A stretch of 64,000 nt of DNA from CAVVIO01 sp963748095 (GTDB taxonomy: Bacteria; Bacteroidota; Bacteroidia; Bacteroidales; UBA10428): assembly GCA_963748095.1 (NCBI GenBank), contig CAVVIO010000034.1, positions 1 to 64,000 of the forward strand, written 5' to 3'. A program made the position numbers and the translations under genes. Shown here one piece after another: positions 29,514 to 38,994 of the stretch (within the stretch, counting starts at the first letter, position 1; every line of letters begins with the position of its first letter). The notes below the pieces were generated by a model. The model did not search any database. It saw nothing but the letters and a program-made list of their open reading frames with translations, and was not told the DNA's origin.

Positions 29514-29624
29514 TTAATTGATTGCTTTATAATTTAGCTGTAGGCTGATGTTAAAACTTAATCCTAAACATTCGTAAATTAAATATTTTCAAATTTCATT
29601 ACCAAAGGGATGTCTATTTTTAAT

Positions 29625-29650
29625 TTCAAACGTTTGCGGAATCGTTTGCG
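29625..29650. promoter_or_regulatory. Paired LacI-type operator between lacI-like gene and secreted amylase gene
   Basis: CAAACGTTTGCG at 29627-29638 followed by a second CGTTTGCG at 29643-29650; the two half sites are 12 bp apart. The position in the divergent intergenic region fits control of lacI, the amylase gene, or both. Confidence 0.7.
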
Positions 29651-30061
29651 GAGTTTTATGATGTTTTTAATGACATTAGCTGATAATTTAAACTGTATGA
29701 TTTATTTTCTTTGAGCATGCATTAATGATTAAAAATTGTTTACAAATTAGTCAGAGATGTGAAGGGAAGTTTCAGAGATCAGCCAATAAAACAAATTTAA
29801 CAAATAAACAGGAAAAAATAACTATAAAAAAATAAGATTTTAAAAGTACTATTTAAAAGTGAAACTATTTAGAAATCACACAACTTACAATTGCAAAATG
29901 ACTGTAAATGCAATTTGTAAGAAACTGTGTTTTTCAGATACATGACCAAAACATGGTGTGGTATAGTTTAAATTATATCTGCACACAGTAAAAAAACCTG
30001 AAAAATTGTTCATATGTGAACACAGGCAATAATCCCTATTTTAATTCACAAAATATAAGGA
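29651..30061. other. Long AT-rich leader of the secreted amylase gene
   Basis: About 410 bases without an open frame of note. It follows the paired operator and precedes the amylase start. No clear promoter was found; weak TATAGTTT- and TATATCTG-like boxes occur near 29965-29980. Confidence 0.4.
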
Positions 30062-32881
30062 ATGATTTTACACATTTTTAAAACATTAATTCCGAAAAGC
30101 GTTTTTAATCCAAAACGATCCGTATTATTTTTCGTTATCCCATTTATTTCAATTCTCACCATTTCTGCTCAAATAATTACCACCTCCCCCGATCTTCCAA
30201 TTGATACCAAACCTGTGACGGTATATTTCAATGCTGCATTGGGTACAAAGGGACTGATGGATTACACCGGTGATGTGTATGCCCATACGGGAGTTATAAC
30301 TGACAAAAGTACCAGCAGCAGCGACTGGAAATATGTAAAAGCCGCCTGGGATGTAAATATTCCCGAGTGTAAAATGACCCGTGTGGAAACCAATTTATAT
30401 AAATTGGAGATTACCCCTTCCATTCGTGAGTTTTATGGAGTACCCAACGGAGAGAAAATTCTGAAAATGGCTTTTGTATTCCGTAATTCGGATGGAACAA
30501 AAGAAGGAAAAGATGACGGCTCAAAAGATATTTTTGCCGATGTTTTTGAAGAAGGTCTGAATGTTAGTTTCACACATCCTTCCGGAAGCTGGGTTTTAAC
30601 CGACTCAACAAAAACATTGTCTTTAACGGCTTCATCAACCGACACTTCGACACTTACATTATATATCAATAATACTTCTGTTAAACAAATCAACGGAACC
30701 AGCATAACCTATGATTATTCATTCCCGAAAGCCGGGGATTACACTTCTGTTGTTACAGCGGAAAAAAATGGAAAAACCGTAACCGATACACTTTTAATTT
30801 GTGCGCAAAAAGATCCTGATATACAGGCCATACCAGAAGGGAATTCTGATGGGATCAATTACAACTCTACATCTGAAGTAACCTTTGTACTTTATGCCCC
30901 CTACAAGAAAAATATTTTTTTACTGGGAGATTTTAACAACTGGTATCCTCAAAATGCATGGCAATTAAAAAAAGACGGCCCCAGATGGTGGATAACCGTT
31001 TCCGGTCTGACTCCTGGAAAAGAATATGCATTTCAGTACCTTGTGGATAGTACTATCCTGATTGCCGATCCGTATTCTGAAAAAATTCTGGATCCGTCGA
31101 ATGATAAATATATACCTACTTCAGTTTATCCGGATTTAAAACCTTATCCTGATGGTAAAACAGATGGAATCGTGGGTGTGATAGCTCCCGGAAAAGAGAA
31201 ATTCCAATGGGATGATTCCGGATTTGTACCTTCTAAAACCACAGACCTTGTAATTTATGAATTACTGATCCGTGATTTCGTAACAACTCATGACATTAAA
31301 GATGTAGCCGGCAAACTCGATTACCTGCATACGCTGGGAGTGAATGCGATAGAACTGATGCCTTTCAGTGAATTTGAAGGAAACAGCAGCTGGGGATATA
31401 ATCCTGATTTTTATTTTGCTCCCGATAAATATTACGGCCGTGACATCGATTACAAAGCATTTATCGACGAATGTCATAAAAGAGGAATTGCCGTCATAAT
31501 GGATATGGTATTAAATCATGCATATAATCAATGTCCGTTGGTGCAGTTGTATTACAATTCTATAGCCGGACAACCGGCTGCCGATAATCCCTGGTTTAAC
31601 CAAACCAGTCCAAACCCTGTTTTTAGCTGGGGAAATGACTTTAACCACGAATCGCCGGCTACAAAGTATTTCGTTTCAAGGGTAATCAAATACTGGATGA
31701 AAGAATATCATATCGACGGTTACCGCTTTGATTTTACAAAAGGTTTTACCAATACACCCGGTGACGGATCAGCCTATGATCCTTCGCGTATAGCTATACT
31801 CGAACATATGTACGACACCCTGAAAACTGCCGACACCAGTGGAATTATGATTTGCGAACACTTTACGGCAAACTCGGAAGAAAAAGTACTTTCAGCTTAC
31901 GGAATGTGTATCTGGGGAAATTCAAATTACAATTACAGTCAGGCTTCTATGGGTTATCTGAATAATTCGGATTTTTCCTGGGGATCTTACGAAACAAGGG
32001 GATGGTCGGAACCACATCTGGTTACTTATATGGAAAGCCATGATGAAGAGAGGATGATGTATAACGATCTCACCGCAGGGAATCAATTGGGAGATTACTC
32101 GGTAAAAGATACCGCTACTGCTTTGCAACGGGTTGCCCTTTGCGGTGATTTTTTCTTCACCATACCGGGACCAAAAATGATCTGGATGTTTGAAGAACTG
32201 GGGTATGACTACGGTATCAACCGTTGCGAGGACGGAAGTTACAGTTCAGATTGCCGTGTTTCGCCAAAACCTGTTGTGTGGAATTATTACAACATTCCGA
32301 AAAGAAAAGAACTTTACCTGGACTTTGCAAAACTAATTGAAGTTAAGAAAAACTATCCGGCTTTTGAAACAAAAGACTATACATTACATGTAGGCGCTAA
32401 TATTGCTATTAAAAAAATAACATTAAAAGACCCCGGACAGGATGTGGTGGCAATGGGTAATTTTGGTTTAACCGAAACATCTACCGAAGCCGGATTTACA
32501 AAAACCGGCCTGTGGTATGAATTATTCAGTGGAGACTCACTGAATGTCACTGATACAAGCATGAATATCGATTTTAAGGCCGGAGAGTACAAACTTTTTT
32601 CAACCGAAAAGATGCTGACCCCAACTAATACCAGGGATATAATTTCCAATAATGCCACTTTCACTTTGTTCCCGAATCCGGTAAAAAATCAATTATCCGT
32701 AACTTCGGATGCTACAGTTTCAGCTTTTGAAATTTATGATCTTTCGGGAATTAAACAATTGACAATTAAGAACCCCGAAAAACCATACAAAATCAATGTA
32801 TCGAAACTGTCAGGGGGATTTTATCTGCTGGTCGGCAAAACTCAGGATGGAAAAAATATTATTCAAAAGTTTGTAAAATAA
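30062..32881 (+). CDS. T9SS-secreted GH13 amylase/pullulanase with CBM48
   Basis: 939 residues. Signal peptide in the first 36 residues (SVLFFVIPFISILTISAQ), an N-terminal beta domain of starch-binding look (about 40-165), an Ig-like domain (about 170-250), a CBM48-like module (about 265-360; FLLGDFNNWYPQNAW), then the GH13 barrel: VIMDMVLNHAYN, DGYRFDFTKGF (D557 nucleophile), MICEHF (E599), MESHDEER. The C-terminus (FTLFPNPVKNQLSVTSD, FEIYDLSGIKQL) is a T9SS type A sorting domain. So the main extracellular starch-degrading enzyme is delivered by T9SS instead of being a SusG-type lipoprotein. CBM48 plus this barrel suggests debranching or branched-substrate activity, which remains an inference. 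Confidence 0.9.
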   Translation: MILHIFKTLIPKSVFNPKRSVLFFVIPFISILTISAQIITTSPDLPIDTKPVTVYFNAALGTKGLMDYTGDVYAHTGVITDKSTSSSDWKYVKAAWDVNIPECKMTRVETNLYKLEITPSIREFYGVPNGEKILKMAFVFRNSDGTKEGKDDGSKDIFADVFEEGLNVSFTHPSGSWVLTDSTKTLSLTASSTDTSTLTLYINNTSVKQINGTSITYDYSFPKAGDYTSVVTAEKNGKTVTDTLLICAQKDPDIQAIPEGNSDGINYNSTSEVTFVLYAPYKKNIFLLGDFNNWYPQNAWQLKKDGPRWWITVSGLTPGKEYAFQYLVDSTILIADPYSEKILDPSNDKYIPTSVYPDLKPYPDGKTDGIVGVIAPGKEKFQWDDSGFVPSKTTDLVIYELLIRDFVTTHDIKDVAGKLDYLHTLGVNAIELMPFSEFEGNSSWGYNPDFYFAPDKYYGRDIDYKAFIDECHKRGIAVIMDMVLNHAYNQCPLVQLYYNSIAGQPAADNPWFNQTSPNPVFSWGNDFNHESPATKYFVSRVIKYWMKEYHIDGYRFDFTKGFTNTPGDGSAYDPSRIAILEHMYDTLKTADTSGIMICEHFTANSEEKVLSAYGMCIWGNSNYNYSQASMGYLNNSDFSWGSYETRGWSEPHLVTYMESHDEERMMYNDLTAGNQLGDYSVKDTATALQRVALCGDFFFTIPGPKMIWMFEELGYDYGINRCEDGSYSSDCRVSPKPVVWNYYNIPKRKELYLDFAKLIEVKKNYPAFETKDYTLHVGANIAIKKITLKDPGQDVVAMGNFGLTETSTEAGFTKTGLWYELFSGDSLNVTDTSMNIDFKAGEYKLFSTEKMLTPTNTRDIISNNATFTLFPNPVKNQLSVTSDATVSAFEIYDLSGIKQLTIKNPEKPYKINVSKLSGGFYLLVGKTQDGKNIIQKFVK

Positions 32882-33054
32882 TTCCTGACTTTTTTAGATC
32901 AAAAAAGTGTAAGATTTTTCCACTTCTTCCTTATCAAAACAGCTTCACATTAACATTGTTTCCATCACCCTTATTATCGAATAAAGCGGTCCGATTGCAC
33001 ATTTCCTGTAATGCACAGTCGCACAATCAAATAATGATTTTTATCATAAAATTA

Positions 33055-33092
33055 CGCAATCGTTTGCGGTAACGTTTGCGGTAACGTTTGTG
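33055..33092. promoter_or_regulatory. Triple LacI-type operator array upstream of susC
   Basis: Three half sites at 33061 (CGTTTGCG), 33073 (CGTTTGCG) and 33085 (CGTTTGTG), exactly 12 bp apart. The first is part of CGCAATCGTTTGCG, an almost perfect 14-bp palindrome centred on CG. It lies about 140 bp upstream of the susC start. Confidence 0.7.
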
Positions 33093-33230
33093 TCGATTTT
33101 AGCATGTATTTACCCGCATTCTTTTTGTCAAACAACGCGGTATATGTAGCTTAGACTTGTCTTTATACACTAAAGATTTTTCATTTAAAAATAATCTAAA
33201 TTATTTATTACTAACCTAATTAACGATTGT

Positions 33231-36203
33231 ATGAGAAGAATACTAACCTTGAAAAAAGTATTACTGCTTTTGGGCGGTTTGCTTTTTATGGTTCAACTAC
33301 AAGCACAACAGCATACTGTTACCGGAATAGTAACAGATGCCAAAGACGGTAGTCCCTTACCGGGAGCTACCGTGGTTATTGAGGGAACAAACAGAGGTAC
33401 CTCAACCGATTCCGATGGCAAATACCAGATTCAGGCTTCTCCGGAAGACGTGCTCAACGTTTCATTTGTAGGATACAATACCGAAAATATTACGGTAGGT
33501 GACAAAACTACAATTGATGTTTCATTAACTCCCGGACTGGCACAACTGGAACAGGTGGTAGTGATTGGTTATGGTTCCGTTAAAAAAACAGATCTAACCG
33601 GATCTGTCGATGTTGTAAATTCAAACGACTTTAATAAAGGTGCCATTACCAGTGCTCAGGATCTGTTGGTCGGAAAAAGTGCCGGTGTGGTAATTACTAC
33701 TAGCAGCGGAGCTCCGGGAAGTGGTGCAAAAATCCGTATCCGTGGCGGTTCATCTTTGAATGCTTCAAATGATCCACTGATTGTAGTTGACGGGGTACCT
33801 TTATCTAATAATGTACCGGGCGGAAGTTCTAACCTGCTTTCCTTCCTGAATCCGGATGATATTGCTTCTTTTACTGTTTTGAAGGATGCTTCAGCAACTG
33901 CAATATACGGATCAAGAGCATCTAATGGTGTTATCATTATCACCACAAAAAAAGGCCAGATCGGTAAACCAATGAAAATTTCCTATAACGGTTATGTTTC
34001 TGTTTCCGATCCTGTAAAATTAATGGATGTTTACTCCGGTGACGAACTCCGGCAGATTGCTTATGATCATCGTGATATTTATGGGGTATCCAGCTTTAAT
34101 GCATTAGGGACTGAGAATACAAACTGGCAGAAAGAGATCTATCAAACAGCCATTTCCCAGGATCATAACCTGAGTATGTCTGGTGCATACAAAACGCTAC
34201 CGTACAGGGTATCGCTGGGTTATACAGATCAGAATGGTATACTAAAGAATACAAATATGAACCGGTTTACCGGTGCCATAAGCCTCAATCCCACCCTGCT
34301 TAATAACAGCCTTACTGTAAACATTAATGCAAGAGGGATGAGCACCAATCACAACTTTTCCAATGATGGTGCAGTTGGAAGTGCAATTGCCATGGATCCC
34401 ACTCATCCGGTCATGGATGGAACTACGACCACAGACGGATATTTTCAGTGGCCTACTTACGGTGCAAACCTGGGGACCCCCAACCCGGTTGAACAGCTAT
34501 TAGCTAACAATAATAAGTCGCATGTTATGAGGGGAATAGGAAATATCGAACTGAATTATAAACTTCCCTTTCTTCCCGATCTGAAAGCAGACCTGAACCT
34601 GGCAACTGATTATACGGACAGTAAAGGACATAATAATTACCCGACCTCTGCACCTTCCACATTAATTGCCCCGCTGGATAACGGGAAATTGACTAATTAC
34701 ACCGGTAAGGAATATAACAATCTGCTTGATTTTTATTTGAACTATACAAAGAACCTGGACAAAATAAAGAGTAATATTGATGCAACTGCCGGTTATTCCT
34801 GGCAACATTTTAAAAGGGAAGGCGACAATTACAGTCGTGGAATTGTTGATGCGGAACATGCCTATCAAATGTCGGACAGTACTACTTTTGCTTCAGAAAA
34901 TTACCTGGTATCATTCTTCGGAAGGTTAAATTATTCACTGATGGACAGGTATTTACTGACATTCACAATTCGTGATGATGGTTCATCCCGTTTTTCAGGT
35001 AAGAACCAATGGGGATATTTCCCGTCTGCAGCTTTTGCCTGGAAGATTAATGAGGAATCTTTCCTGAAGAATGTGAAAGTTATTTCCCAGTTGAAATTAA
35101 GACTGGGATGGGGGCAAACCGGACAACAGGGTATTGCCGGAGTTGCTGGAAATTACCCTTCACAGGCTGTATATATCAGTTCGGTTATCGGTTCGTATTA
35201 TCCGATCGGTGGTGAATATCTCCCCACATTACGACCCAATCCTTATGACCCGAATATTAAATGGGAAAGTACAACTACCCAAAATGTTGGACTTGATTTT
35301 GGATTTTTTGATGACCGTATTTCAGGATCGGTTAATATCTATAAACGTGTTACCAATGATTTGCTGAATAAGGTTACGATTCCTAGTGGCAGCAATTTCT
35401 CCAATACACTGGTAACAAATGTTGGCAGCCTGGAAAATAAAGGGGCAGAAGTTACATTGAACCTGAGACCTATCTCACAGGAAAATATGTCATTGTCTTT
35501 AGGTTTTAATCTGACTTATAATAAAAATAAAATAACCAAATTATTATTAACGGATGATCCCAGTTATATTGGAGTTCTTTCAGGAGGTGATTCATACACG
35601 GGCTATTTACAGGTAAGTAGGGTTGGTTATCCAGCTTATTCTTTCTTCATGAACAAGCAGGTATATGATGCTAACGGCAACCCGATTGAAGGCTTGTATG
35701 CGGATCTTTCAGGTAACGGTGGAACCGTAAATGGTACCAATGCCGATAAATACATAGATCACAAACCTGCTCCGGATTATTTACTGGGTTTCTCTCTGCG
35801 GTTTAATTACAAAGATTTTGACTTTTCTGCTTCAACCCGTACCAGTATCGGAAATTACGTGTACAACCAGGTTGCATCGGGTGCTTCCTTCGATCAGATG
35901 TATCAGATCGGGTACTGGCATAATGAACCGAAATTGCTAAACGATACAAAATTTGTGAAGCGCCAGTTTACTTCCGATTACTTTGTTGAAAATGCTTCTT
36001 TTTTCAAACTAGACAATGCATCGGCTGGCTATACTTTCAAAAACATAGTCAGCAAAGTGAACTTACGTGTTAATCTTACTGTTCAGAATGCGCTGACTAT
36101 TACGAAATACACCGGTATAGATCCGGAGGTTGATGGCGGTGTGGATAATAATTTCTACCCCAGGCCCCGTACATTCCTTCTTGGTGTAAGTTTAACCTAT
36201 TAA
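33231..36203 (+). CDS. susC: SusC-like TonB-dependent oligosaccharide transporter
   Basis: 990 residues. Signal peptide (MRRILTLKKVLLLLGG), a carboxypeptidase-regulatory-like N-terminal domain (about 28-105; DGSPLPGATVVIEGTNRGTS), a TonB-box-like EQVVVIGYGSVKKTDLTGSV, plug domain (ITSAQDLLVGKSAGVVI, IRIRGGSSLNASNDPLIVVD, ASATAIYGSRASNGVI), and a C-terminal 22-strand barrel ending in an aromatic-rich strand (FLLGVSLTY). It imports starch-derived oligosaccharides across the outer membrane with SusD as the lid. It heads the susCDEF operon behind a LacI-type operator array. The substrate is inferred from the surrounding amylases. Confidence 0.95.
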   Translation: MRRILTLKKVLLLLGGLLFMVQLQAQQHTVTGIVTDAKDGSPLPGATVVIEGTNRGTSTDSDGKYQIQASPEDVLNVSFVGYNTENITVGDKTTIDVSLTPGLAQLEQVVVIGYGSVKKTDLTGSVDVVNSNDFNKGAITSAQDLLVGKSAGVVITTSSGAPGSGAKIRIRGGSSLNASNDPLIVVDGVPLSNNVPGGSSNLLSFLNPDDIASFTVLKDASATAIYGSRASNGVIIITTKKGQIGKPMKISYNGYVSVSDPVKLMDVYSGDELRQIAYDHRDIYGVSSFNALGTENTNWQKEIYQTAISQDHNLSMSGAYKTLPYRVSLGYTDQNGILKNTNMNRFTGAISLNPTLLNNSLTVNINARGMSTNHNFSNDGAVGSAIAMDPTHPVMDGTTTTDGYFQWPTYGANLGTPNPVEQLLANNNKSHVMRGIGNIELNYKLPFLPDLKADLNLATDYTDSKGHNNYPTSAPSTLIAPLDNGKLTNYTGKEYNNLLDFYLNYTKNLDKIKSNIDATAGYSWQHFKREGDNYSRGIVDAEHAYQMSDSTTFASENYLVSFFGRLNYSLMDRYLLTFTIRDDGSSRFSGKNQWGYFPSAAFAWKINEESFLKNVKVISQLKLRLGWGQTGQQGIAGVAGNYPSQAVYISSVIGSYYPIGGEYLPTLRPNPYDPNIKWESTTTQNVGLDFGFFDDRISGSVNIYKRVTNDLLNKVTIPSGSNFSNTLVTNVGSLENKGAEVTLNLRPISQENMSLSLGFNLTYNKNKITKLLLTDDPSYIGVLSGGDSYTGYLQVSRVGYPAYSFFMNKQVYDANGNPIEGLYADLSGNGGTVNGTNADKYIDHKPAPDYLLGFSLRFNYKDFDFSASTRTSIGNYVYNQVASGASFDQMYQIGYWHNEPKLLNDTKFVKRQFTSDYFVENASFFKLDNASAGYTFKNIVSKVNLRVNLTVQNALTITKYTGIDPEVDGGVDNNFYPRPRTFLLGVSLTY

Positions 36204-36215
36204 TCTGTTAAAGAG

Positions 36216-37847
36216 ATGAATAAAAAAATTATAATATTAGGAATTATATTCTCTGCATTGATGATATCATCATGCACGAAAGATCTGAATGTGACACCGA
36301 TAGATCCAAGTCAGATCCTATCAGGAAACCTGAATGACAATCCTGTTTACATGAAGGAGGTCTTAGGGAAGATCTATGCCAGTTTCATTATTCCCGGACA
36401 AGGGGGTAGTCAGGCTGACAACGGAGTAGATATTACTGCTTCCGATCCTAACTTTTTTACTACCATGCGTGCATTGTGGAATCTTCAGGAGATTACTACC
36501 GATGAAGCAATTTGTGCCTGGGGTGATCCGGGTATTGCAGATTTGAATACGCAGACATGGAGTCCGAACAATCCGTTTTTAACGGCGCTTTATCAGCGGT
36601 TAAGTTTAAGTATTACTTATGCTAACGATTTTATTCAAAGGACCAATGGAAATGCCGATCCGAATGTGATCCGTTATAATTCAGAAGCCCGCTTCCTGAG
36701 AGCACTGGCATACTCCTGGGCAATTGATCTTTTTGGACAATTTCCATTTACAACAGATGCTGACGGCGTAGGTAAATTCTTTCCTAAAATAGGAACAAGA
36801 ACAGAAATCTTCAATTATATCGAAACCGAATTACTCGATATCAAAGACAAACTGGGAGCTCCGGGGTTTTCTTATCCCGAAGCTGACCAGGCATCTGCAT
36901 GGATGTTACTGGCCCGGTTATATCTGAATGCAAAAGTTTATACCGGTACAGAAAGATGGTCAGATTGTAAGGCTTACTGCGACAGCGTGATCGGATGTGG
37001 TAAATATTCGTTGGCTACTAACTACAGGAGGAATTTCAGCGCCGACAATGATGGCAACCACAATCCGGAAATGATCTTTGCATTTGAAGAAGATGGTATC
37101 TATACCCAGGGTTATATCGGTACTACTTTTATCATTGAATCTTCCAGCGATGCCAAATATATCAGAGCAGAAGATTTTCACGGATTAACATCGAACACCG
37201 ACTGGAATGGAAACAGAACCATGAAACAATTCTTAAATGTTTTAGTGGATACCATTGCAACTTATGGTAATGTATCGGTTCCCACCAACGATTCATTGTT
37301 CACTCAATGTCCGGATAAACGTGTATTATGTAAACGTAAATTAGCATGGAATATCCCAAGTCCATCGGCAAATGGTGATTATGGTATTGGCGTGTATAAA
37401 TTTACAGCAAAGAATACCGATGGCTCCCAGAATGTACATTATAATCCTGCCTATGCCAGTACGGATTTTCCAATTTTCCGCCTGGCAGATGCTTACCTGA
37501 TGCGGGCTGAAGCTTTACATCGCATGGGAGATGATGTAAATGCTGTAAAAGATGTAAATAAAGTAAGAGAACGTGCATACGGAAATACTAATGGTGATAT
37601 AACAGCTGCACAATTAACAGATAAGTTTTTACTGGACGAACGTGGCCGGGAATTCTATTATGAAGCACAAAGACGTACAGACCTGGTTCGTTTTGGACAA
37701 TTTACCAACGGCACATACACCTGGGCATGGAAAGGAAATACGATAAACGGTACACAAACCGATGCACACCTGAATATTTTCCCGATTCCTGCCGATGATG
37801 TGGCTGCCAATCCAAACTATAATGGGGAAAATAATCCTGGTTATTAA
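36216..37847 (+). CDS. susD: SusD-like starch-binding lipoprotein
   Basis: 543 residues with lipobox ISSC (C20). Typical SusD/RagB helical repeats: NSEARFLRALAYSWAIDLFG, DQASAWMLLARLYLNAKVY, and the C-terminal signature LADAYLMRAEALHRMG and LLDERGREFYYEAQRRTDL. It sits on the outer membrane as the extracellular lid of SusC, 12 bases downstream of the susC stop. Intact, in contrast to the frameshifted SusD-like gene at the left edge of the window. Confidence 0.95.
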   Translation: MNKKIIILGIIFSALMISSCTKDLNVTPIDPSQILSGNLNDNPVYMKEVLGKIYASFIIPGQGGSQADNGVDITASDPNFFTTMRALWNLQEITTDEAICAWGDPGIADLNTQTWSPNNPFLTALYQRLSLSITYANDFIQRTNGNADPNVIRYNSEARFLRALAYSWAIDLFGQFPFTTDADGVGKFFPKIGTRTEIFNYIETELLDIKDKLGAPGFSYPEADQASAWMLLARLYLNAKVYTGTERWSDCKAYCDSVIGCGKYSLATNYRRNFSADNDGNHNPEMIFAFEEDGIYTQGYIGTTFIIESSSDAKYIRAEDFHGLTSNTDWNGNRTMKQFLNVLVDTIATYGNVSVPTNDSLFTQCPDKRVLCKRKLAWNIPSPSANGDYGIGVYKFTAKNTDGSQNVHYNPAYASTDFPIFRLADAYLMRAEALHRMGDDVNAVKDVNKVRERAYGNTNGDITAAQLTDKFLLDERGREFYYEAQRRTDLVRFGQFTNGTYTWAWKGNTINGTQTDAHLNIFPIPADDVAANPNYNGENNPGY

Positions 37848-37865
37848 TCTTAAAAATTCTGAACA

Positions 37866-38898
37866 ATGAATAATAAATTAAGTATATTTTTAACAATTAT
37901 CGGGTTGATCGGTCTTTTGTCCGGCTGTGAAAAAGATGAGACAAAAGTTACTTTATCGGATAACACGATAGTTCCAGACAATTGGAACATTACCCAATCT
38001 GACCCTTCAAAGGACAAACGGAACTGACACGCTTACATTTGTCGGAACCCCTGTTGATCCGGGATTCCAGGCTTCTGTCAATTACTTCCTGGAAGCATGT
38101 GCACATGGAAATAATTTTAAAGACTCGGTACTGGTGCTGACTGATATTCAGGATACAGCCATGAAAATTACAGTGAGCGACCTGAATGGGATATTAATAA
38201 AAAAATTCCCTGCTGATCAGGCTTCTTCCCTTGATTTTCGAATCAGATCCGTTTTAGTTGTGGATGCCGGTACAGGATTTACACCTTTGGCATATATTTC
38301 CGAAATTAAAACAGCAGATGTTACCATTTATGGTCTACCCAGACTGGATCTGCTCAACTCAGGAATTGACCAGAAAGTGGAATCTGCTTTGGGTGACGGG
38401 AACTATTTAGGTTATGTAAAACTGGATGATACCAAAGCTTTCACATTGAAAAATCCGGATACAGGAGTTGAATACGGAGGAAGCGGTGGAACACTTGCTG
38501 TTGATGGAGCCGCCATTTCATCCGATGCAAACGGCTGGTATAAACTCTCTGTAGATGTAAATAATCTCACTTATGAATTAGCTCCGTATATGGTTGGTGT
38601 TGTCGGTGAATTCACCGGCTGGGGCGGATCATCTGATTACTTCATGGATTACGATTTACAAAAAGGATACTGGTATATTACAATTGATTTACCTGTTGGT
38701 CCAATGAAGTTCAGGCTGAACAGCGACTGGACCTATAACTGGGGTCCAGGTGCAGATACAGACCTGCCTTCAAATGGCGGTACACTTGCGCTTCCGAATA
38801 CTAACGGAAATATTAATATTACCGCTGCCGGAAATTATACTATACATTTTACCATAACCGGAACAACTTCCGGATCGGTGACTTTTATTAAAAATTAA
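37866..38898 (+). CDS. susE: SusE-like starch-binding lipoprotein (frameshifted)
   Basis: About 343 residues if one extra base near 37976 is ignored. The ATG at 37866 gives a lipoprotein signal (LIGLLSGC, C21). The first frame stops soon after; the next frame carries IGTLPNLTLQRTNGTDTLTF and continues to 38898. The C-terminal module (VVGEFTGWGGSSDYFMDYD, MKFRLNSDWTYNWGPGAD) matches SusE/SusF-type starch-binding domains. SusE binds starch at the cell surface and tunes oligosaccharide size for import. It lies 18 bases after susD and before the SusF-like gene. Confidence 0.75.
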
Positions 38899-38994
38899 TC
38901 CGAAATAAAATTGGTTTACTGTACTAAAGGAATAATCCTTGCTATGAACAGTAAACCAATTAAAAACAAAATAAAAATTTAAAGAACTTAACTT

